DNA from: an uncultured beta proteobacterium
GTDB lineage: Bacteria > Pseudomonadota > Gammaproteobacteria > Burkholderiales > Burkholderiaceae_C
Assembly: GCA_903886165.1 (NCBI GenBank)
Contig: CAISLL010000052.1
Coordinates: 1-11,662 of the forward strand
Direction: 5' to 3'
Length of the DNA: 11,662 bases
The notes beneath the pieces are model-generated. The model was not told where the DNA came from. It ran no database searches and was given only the letters and a program-made list of their open reading frames with translations. Of the stretch, positions 7,417-11,662 are shown one piece after another (the stretch's first letter is position 1; every line of letters starts with the position of its first letter). Made by a program: the position numbers and the translations under genes.

Positions 7417-10400
7417 TCATGCATACCCCGTTTCAGTCATGGAAAGGGCCGCGTCCATGTCCACCGCCACAATACGCGACACGCCCTGCTCTTGCATCGT
7501 CACCCCGATCAGTTGTTTGGCCATTTCCATCGCAATCTTGTTGTGGCTGATGAACAGGAATTGGGTTTCCTTGCTCATGCTGGTCACCAACTTGGCATAG
7601 CGCTCGGTGTTGGCATCGTCCAGCGGTGCATCGACCTCGTCCAGCAGGCAAAACGGTGCCGGGTTTAGTTGGAAGATGGCAAACACCAGCGCAATCGCGG
7701 TCAGCGCTTTCTCGCCACCCGACAACAAGGCGATGCTCTGGTTTTTCTTGCCCGGCGGCTGAGCAATCACCTGCACACCGGAGTCCAGGATTTCATCGCC
7801 GGTGATGACCAGGCGCGCGTTACCGCCGCCAAACAGCTCGGGAAACATTTTGCCAAAGTGGCCGTTGACCGCTTCAAACGTGCCTGAAAGCAGCTCGCGG
7901 GTTTCACCGTCGATTTTCTTGATGGCGTCTTCCAGCGTCGTCATGGCTTCAACCAGGTCTGCCGTCTGTGAATCCAGAAACAATTTACGCTCGCGCGCTA
8001 CCGCAAGTTCGTCCAGCGCGGCCAGGTTGACGGCACCCAGGGCGGCAATTTCCCGGTTGATGCGGTCAATCTCCCCCTGCATGCCCATAAGCCGCACGGC
8101 ACCATCTGCCATCGAGGCAGCCAAAGAAGTTAGATCTGCCTGCGCGTCCAGCAACAACTGGTGGTACTGATCGAACCCCAGCCTTGCCGCTTGTTCCTTG
8201 AGCTGGAACTCGGTGATACGTGCACGCAGTGGGTCAAGTTCGCGCTCGAGCTGCAGGCGGCGTTCGTCGCTGGCGCGTAATTTGGCGGTCAGGTCGTCGT
8301 ACTGGCTGCGCTGCGCGCCCAGATGTTTTTCGCGCTCCAGCTTGGTGGCAAGCGCCTGCTGCAAACCACCCTGCGCCGCTGCATCGTTCAGGCGGGCCAG
8401 TTCTTCTTGCCCTCTTTTGGCCTCAGACCTTACTGAATCTGCCTGCTGTGCTGCCGTTTCAATAGCGCGCGACAACTCGGCGCGGCGCGCACCCAGACTG
8501 CGCATGGCAAAGGTGGCTTCTTGCGCCTGGCGCTCCAGACTGCGTTGCTGCTCTCTGCATTCGCCCAGCTTGCGCTCCGCCAGGATCACCTTGTCATCCA
8601 GTTGTGCATGGCGCTCCTGGGTGTCGGCGAGCTGCATGTCGAGCTCTTCGAAGCGGGTTTCTGCCTCAACACGGCGTTCTTGCAGTTCTGCCAACTGCTC
8701 ATCAATTTCAGACAAGTCACTGGCAATTTGCTGGCTGCGGCTGCGTGCCTGCTCGGCCAACTGTGTCAGCCGCAGGTTTTCAACCTGCAACTCATGGCTG
8801 CGGTCTTGCAGCTCCGCCGCCTCGCGCCGGGTAATCACCAGGCGTTGCGACACGTCCGCGTAAGCGGCCTCGGCGCGGATCAGGGACAAGCGGGATTCAT
8901 CGGTAATCAGCACTTGGGCGCGCTGCTGTTTTTCCAGATGTTCAATCTCCTGGGCGCGCGCCAACAGGCCGGCCTGCTCGGAATCTTGCGCGTAAAAACT
9001 GACGCTGTAGCGCCCCACCGCATGGCCGGTCTTGACAAAAATGAGCTCGCCGCTTTGCAGCCGTTCACGGCTGGCCAGCGCCTCTTCCATGCTGGCTGCC
9101 GTAAAACAACCGTGCAACCAATCGTCCAGTACCGCTTTTTGGCTTGCGTCATGCACCTTCAACAAGTCTGCCAGACGCGGTAACCCATTGCCAGGCATGG
9201 TTTGTGTGGCGGGCGGTGGGCTGTAAAACGCCAGTTTGGCCGGAGGCACGTCCTGCGCAAACGCTTTCACCAGATCCAGGCGGCTGACTTCGAGTGCGCC
9301 CAGGCGCTCGCGCAGCGCACCTTCCAGCGCGTTTTCCCACCCCTGCTCAATGTGCAGTCGGCTCCACAAGCCCTGCAAATGGTCCAGCCCGTGGCGCTGC
9401 AGCCAGGGTTGCAGCTTGCCGTCAGTCTTGACTTTTTCCTGCAAGGCTTTGAGCGCTTCCAGCCGGGCTGACAGATCGGCCAACTGGGCAGATTCGGTGT
9501 TCACGACAGCCTGCTGGTGGCGGCGCTTGTCGTCCAGTTCCGGTGCGCTGTCCTGCAACTCGGCAAGCCGCGCCTGCGCGATGTCTGTCGCCTCCTGTGC
9601 CTGGTCGGATTGGTCCTGTTGAGCCTGCAGGCGTTGCTCATCCGGTGAGGTCAAGGCGTTGCGGTCGGCCAGCAGGCGCTCACGGCGCGTGCCAAGTTGG
9701 CGGGTCTGGTCGTCCAGGCTGCGTTGCTCGGCGGCCAGCACACCCAGATGCTGCTGCACTTGCGCCACGCTGGCGCGTTGTTCACTGGCAGCACGCTGTG
9801 CCTGGCGCAAAGCCTCTTCCAGGTCTGGCAAGGTTTGCGCCTGTTCCTCCACTTGTGCTGACAGCAACCCGTTTTTTTCTTCGCCCAGCAATTCGAGTTC
9901 AGCCAGGCTGTCAAGCTCGGTTTGGGCATCGTCGCTGCGGGTGGCCCACTGACCTGCCTGCTCTTTCAGCGTTTGCAGGCGCAACTCGACGCGTTGGCGC
10001 CCTTCCACCACAAAGCGGATTTCTGCCTCCAGGCGGCCGACCTCGGTGCTGGCCTCATACAGCAGGCCTTGCGCCTGGTTGACCTGTTCACCCGCCGCAT
10101 AGTGGGCCTGGCGCACGGTTTCCAGCTCTGATTCAATGCGGCGCAGGTCTGCCATGCGGCTTTCCAGCGCGTTGACCGCGCCCTGGGATTCCAGGTGAAC
10201 GCGGGACCGGTCAGACTCTGCTTCTGACCGCTTCAAAAACCAGAGTTGCTGCTGTTTGAGCGTGACGGCGCTGGTCAGCGCGTGGTACTTCTGTGCTACC
10301 TCGGCCTGTTTTTCCAGTTTGTCCAGGTTGGCATTCAACTCGCGCAGGATGTCTTCGACCCGGGTCAGGTTCTCGCGCGTGTCGCCCAGACGGTTTTCGG

Positions 10401-10938
10401 TCTCGCGGCGGCGCTCCTTGTACTTGGACACACCGGCGGCTTCTTCGAGGAACAGACGAAGCTCTTCCGGCTTGCTCTCAATGATGCGGCTGATGGTGCC
10501 CTGGCCGATGATGGCGTAGGCGCGCGGCCCCAGCCCGGTGCCCAGAAACACGTCCTGGACGTCGCGACGGCGCACCGGCTGGTTATTGATGAAATAGCTG
10601 CTGTTACCGTCCCTTGTCAGCACCCGCTTGACGGCAATTTCACCAAACTGGCTCCACTGGCCGCCGGCCCGGTGGTCGTCATTGTCAAACACCAGCTCGA
10701 CACTGGCGCGGCTGGCCGGTTTGCGCGTGACGGTGCCATTGAAAATCACATCCTGCATCGACTCACCACGCAACTCCGAGGCCTTGGACTCACCCAGTAC
10801 CCAGCGCACCGCGTCCATGATGTTCGATTTGCCGCAGCCGTTTGGCCCGACCACGCCTACCAGTTGGCCGGGCAAGAGGAAGTTCGTCGGTTCGGCAAAC
10901 GACTTGAACCCGGAAAGCTTGATGGAGTTGAGACGCAC
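7417..10938 (-). CDS. smc: Chromosome segregation protein SMC
   Basis: ATPase that dimerises through its hinge and, with ScpA/ScpB, extrudes and organises chromosomal DNA. The 1173-residue product has every ABC-head element. Walker A is GPNGCGKS (31-38). Long heptad-rich coiled coils span about 170-500 and 660-1000, separated by a hinge (about 505-660). The signature LSGGEKAL starts near 1072, Walker B is FCLLDEVDAPLDD with Asp1100 and catalytic Glu1101, and the switch His1132 lies in ISHNK. The start is GTG at 10938: an in-frame TAG lies three codons upstream (10947-10945), and the next ATG is codon 41, beyond Walker A. No clear Shine-Dalgarno precedes the GTG. The hinge lacks the glycine-pair motif of Gram-positive SMCs and resembles the proteobacterial form. 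zipA begins one base past the stop. scpA/scpB are not in the window. Confidence 0.98.
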   Translation of the reverse strand: MRLNSIKLSGFKSFAEPTNFLLPGQLVGVVGPNGCGKSNIMDAVRWVLGESKASELRGESMQDVIFNGTVTRKPASRASVELVFDNDDHRAGGQWSQFGEIAVKRVLTRDGNSSYFINNQPVRRRDVQDVFLGTGLGPRAYAIIGQGTISRIIESKPEELRLFLEEAAGVSKYKERRRETENRLGDTRENLTRVEDILRELNANLDKLEKQAEVAQKYHALTSAVTLKQQQLWFLKRSEAESDRSRVHLESQGAVNALESRMADLRRIESELETVRQAHYAAGEQVNQAQGLLYEASTEVGRLEAEIRFVVEGRQRVELRLQTLKEQAGQWATRSDDAQTELDSLAELELLGEEKNGLLSAQVEEQAQTLPDLEEALRQAQRAASEQRASVAQVQQHLGVLAAEQRSLDDQTRQLGTRRERLLADRNALTSPDEQRLQAQQDQSDQAQEATDIAQARLAELQDSAPELDDKRRHQQAVVNTESAQLADLSARLEALKALQEKVKTDGKLQPWLQRHGLDHLQGLWSRLHIEQGWENALEGALRERLGALEVSRLDLVKAFAQDVPPAKLAFYSPPPATQTMPGNGLPRLADLLKVHDASQKAVLDDWLHGCFTAASMEEALASRERLQSGELIFVKTGHAVGRYSVSFYAQDSEQAGLLARAQEIEHLEKQQRAQVLITDESRLSLIRAEAAYADVSQRLVITRREAAELQDRSHELQVENLRLTQLAEQARSRSQQIASDLSEIDEQLAELQERRVEAETRFEELDMQLADTQERHAQLDDKVILAERKLGECREQQRSLERQAQEATFAMRSLGARRAELSRAIETAAQQADSVRSEAKRGQEELARLNDAAAQGGLQQALATKLEREKHLGAQRSQYDDLTAKLRASDERRLQLERELDPLRARITEFQLKEQAARLGFDQYHQLLLDAQADLTSLAASMADGAVRLMGMQGEIDRINREIAALGAVNLAALDELAVARERKLFLDSQTADLVEAMTTLEDAIKKIDGETRELLSGTFEAVNGHFGKMFPELFGGGNARLVITGDEILDSGVQVIAQPPGKKNQSIALLSGGEKALTAIALVFAIFQLNPAPFCLLDEVDAPLDDANTERYAKLVTSMSKETQFLFISHNKIAMEMAKQLIGVTMQEQGVSRIVAVDMDAALSMTETGYA
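8959..9426 (-). other. SMC hinge domain
   Basis: Encodes SMC residues of about 505-660, a globular interruption between two long Gln/Glu/Arg/Leu-rich coiled-coil arms. It starts near KTDGKLQPWL, runs through LQGLWSRLHIEQGWENALEGAL and SGELIFVKTGHAVGRYS, and ends as heptads resume at EIEHLEKQQ. It should mediate SMC dimerisation. Boundaries are approximate and come from the change in composition. Confidence 0.7.
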
Positions 10939-11039
10939 GGATGGCTAAAAACAAAAGTCAGGAAAGGACGAAAAACCAAGGTCAAAGAAGGGCTTGGGCC
11001 TGCTGCCTGATGATAACTTGCACCCTCACCTTGCAGATG

Positions 11040-11067
11040 GCAGTCACAGCGCCCGTTGCGTAACTGC
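11040..11067. terminator. Possible hairpin downstream of dusA
   Basis: On the - strand, GCAGTTAC (11067-11060) can pair with GTGACTGC (11047-11040) across a 12-base loop, with one G-T wobble. It lies about 20 bp after the dusA stop and about 100 bp before smc. No T-run follows, so intrinsic termination is doubtful; it may mark a 3' end or attenuator. The rest of the 10939-11086 gap shows no convincing promoter by eye, although some promoter for smc probably lies here or further upstream. Confidence 0.25.
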
Positions 11068-11086
11068 AGACAGCACCGTTAGCCCG

Positions 11087-11662
11087 TCAGTCACTTTCCG
11101 CACCATGGGCCAGCGCCATCACCCGTGCAGGCGGCAGGGTTTTGAGCTTGTGGTCGCTCCAGACCTGACGCCAGCGCCGCGCACCGGGCAAGCCATGGCG
11201 AAGACCGAGCATGTGGCGGGCAATCGATGGCCAGCGCGTGCCATGCTCAAATTGCTCCACCTCCATGTAAGCGACCATTTGCTGCTCGACCGATTCACGG
11301 GTCTGCAAGGTCGGCGAAGGAGCCGCTGCCATGTCGGTTTGGGCATCGTAAAACTGGGTATCCCACTGGCTCAGCCACCAAGGGTTGTGATACGCCTCTC
11401 GACCCAGCATGACGCCGTCGACGTGTTCTAAATGTTGATGCACCTGCTCGTTGGTGGTGACACCGCCGTTCAGAACAAACTTCAGCCCAGGGAAATCGCG
11501 CTTGAGCTGGTACACCGTTTCATACCGCAAGGGCGGCACCTCACGGTTGTCCTTGGGGCTGAGTCCCTTGAGCCATGCGTTTCTCGCATGCACGATAAAA
11601 GTGCTGCAGCCGGCACGGCTCACCTCACCCACAAAGTCACGCACAAAATCGTAGTTTTCCAC
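11087..11662 (-). CDS. dusA: tRNA-dihydrouridine synthase DusA (C-terminal part, cut by the window edge)
   Basis: Flavoenzyme that reduces specific uridines in the tRNA D-loop to dihydrouridine (U20/U20a in E. coli DusA). The visible 192 or so codons cover the end of the FMN-binding barrel and the C-terminal helical tRNA-binding domain. Diagnostic stretches are IVHARNAWLKGLSPKDNRE, which is specific to the DusA subgroup, FVLNGGV (FMN phosphate region), and the DGVMLGREAYHNPW loop. The catalytic cysteine region lies upstream, outside the window. A GTG at 11662 is an internal valine codon, not the start. The TGA at 11089-11087 is followed by 148 bp before smc on the same strand, so the two may or may not share a transcript. 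Nothing looks broken in the visible part. Confidence 0.95.
   Translation of the reverse strand: MENYDFVRDFVGEVSRAGCSTFIVHARNAWLKGLSPKDNREVPPLRYETVYQLKRDFPGLKFVLNGGVTTNEQVHQHLEHVDGVMLGREAYHNPWWLSQWDTQFYDAQTDMAAAPSPTLQTRESVEQQMVAYMEVEQFEHGTRWPSIARHMLGLRHGLPGARRWRQVWSDHKLKTLPPARVMALAHGAESD

Noticed and set aside
7413..7424. zipA start at the upstream ATG (7424)
   Set aside because: It would overlap smc and sit about two bases from the only purine-rich motif. The next ATG gives the expected MSxLQ-type N-terminus and better spacing. The difference is three residues and remains open.
10246..11010. 254-codon open frame on the + strand opposite the smc start
   Set aside because: Antisense to the conserved SMC head; no family resemblance, and composition is that of a complement shadow.
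10939..11086. TTGACC on the - strand as a -35 box for smc
   Set aside because: The sequence 16-19 bp downstream (TCCTGACT) has no resemblance to a -10 box.
1..11662. Mobile elements, CRISPR, tRNA/rRNA genes, toxin-antitoxin or defence genes
   Set aside because: The coding content is continuous core housekeeping genes. No transposase, integrase, repeat array or tRNA-like fold was recognised on either strand.

Overview
This window is a stretch of core bacterial chromosome. The protein families, the smc-zipA-ligA gene order and the GC-rich codon use point to Betaproteobacteria, order Burkholderiales, most likely Comamonadaceae (Rhodoferax- or Polaromonas-like). That placement comes from recalled family features and was not tested by a search. 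I see no phage, transposon, CRISPR array, RNA gene or defence system, and nothing that looks like a new biological system. The genes are complete and have intact key residues, except the last one, which is cut by the window edge.

Layout: on the + strand, map (methionine aminopeptidase, 66-875) is followed after 24 bp by glnD (PII uridylyl-transferase, 900-3491). The rest is on the - strand. Read in the direction of transcription it is dusA (tRNA-dihydrouridine synthase, C-terminal part only, 11662-11087), a 148-bp gap, smc (10938-7417), zipA (7415-6384), ligA (6372-4204) and def (4217-3609). From smc to def the genes touch or overlap, so they look like one transcription unit joining chromosome organisation (SMC), division (ZipA), DNA nick sealing (LigA) and removal of the N-terminal formyl group (Def). 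The two gene sets converge in a 117-bp gap (3492-3608) that holds a hairpin over the glnD stop codon and an AT-rich segment resembling a dispersed intergenic repeat.

Functional links: Def and MetAP carry out the two successive steps of N-terminal methionine excision, yet they sit in opposing transcription units here. GlnD is the nitrogen-status sensor acting on PII.

Most worth a second look are two in-frame peptide insertions. LigA has an extra, low-complexity segment encoded by nested GC-rich inverted repeats, which looks like a palindromic repeat taken into the coding sequence. Def has about two dozen extra residues just before its catalytic EGCLS motif, containing a 15-nt imperfect tandem duplication.
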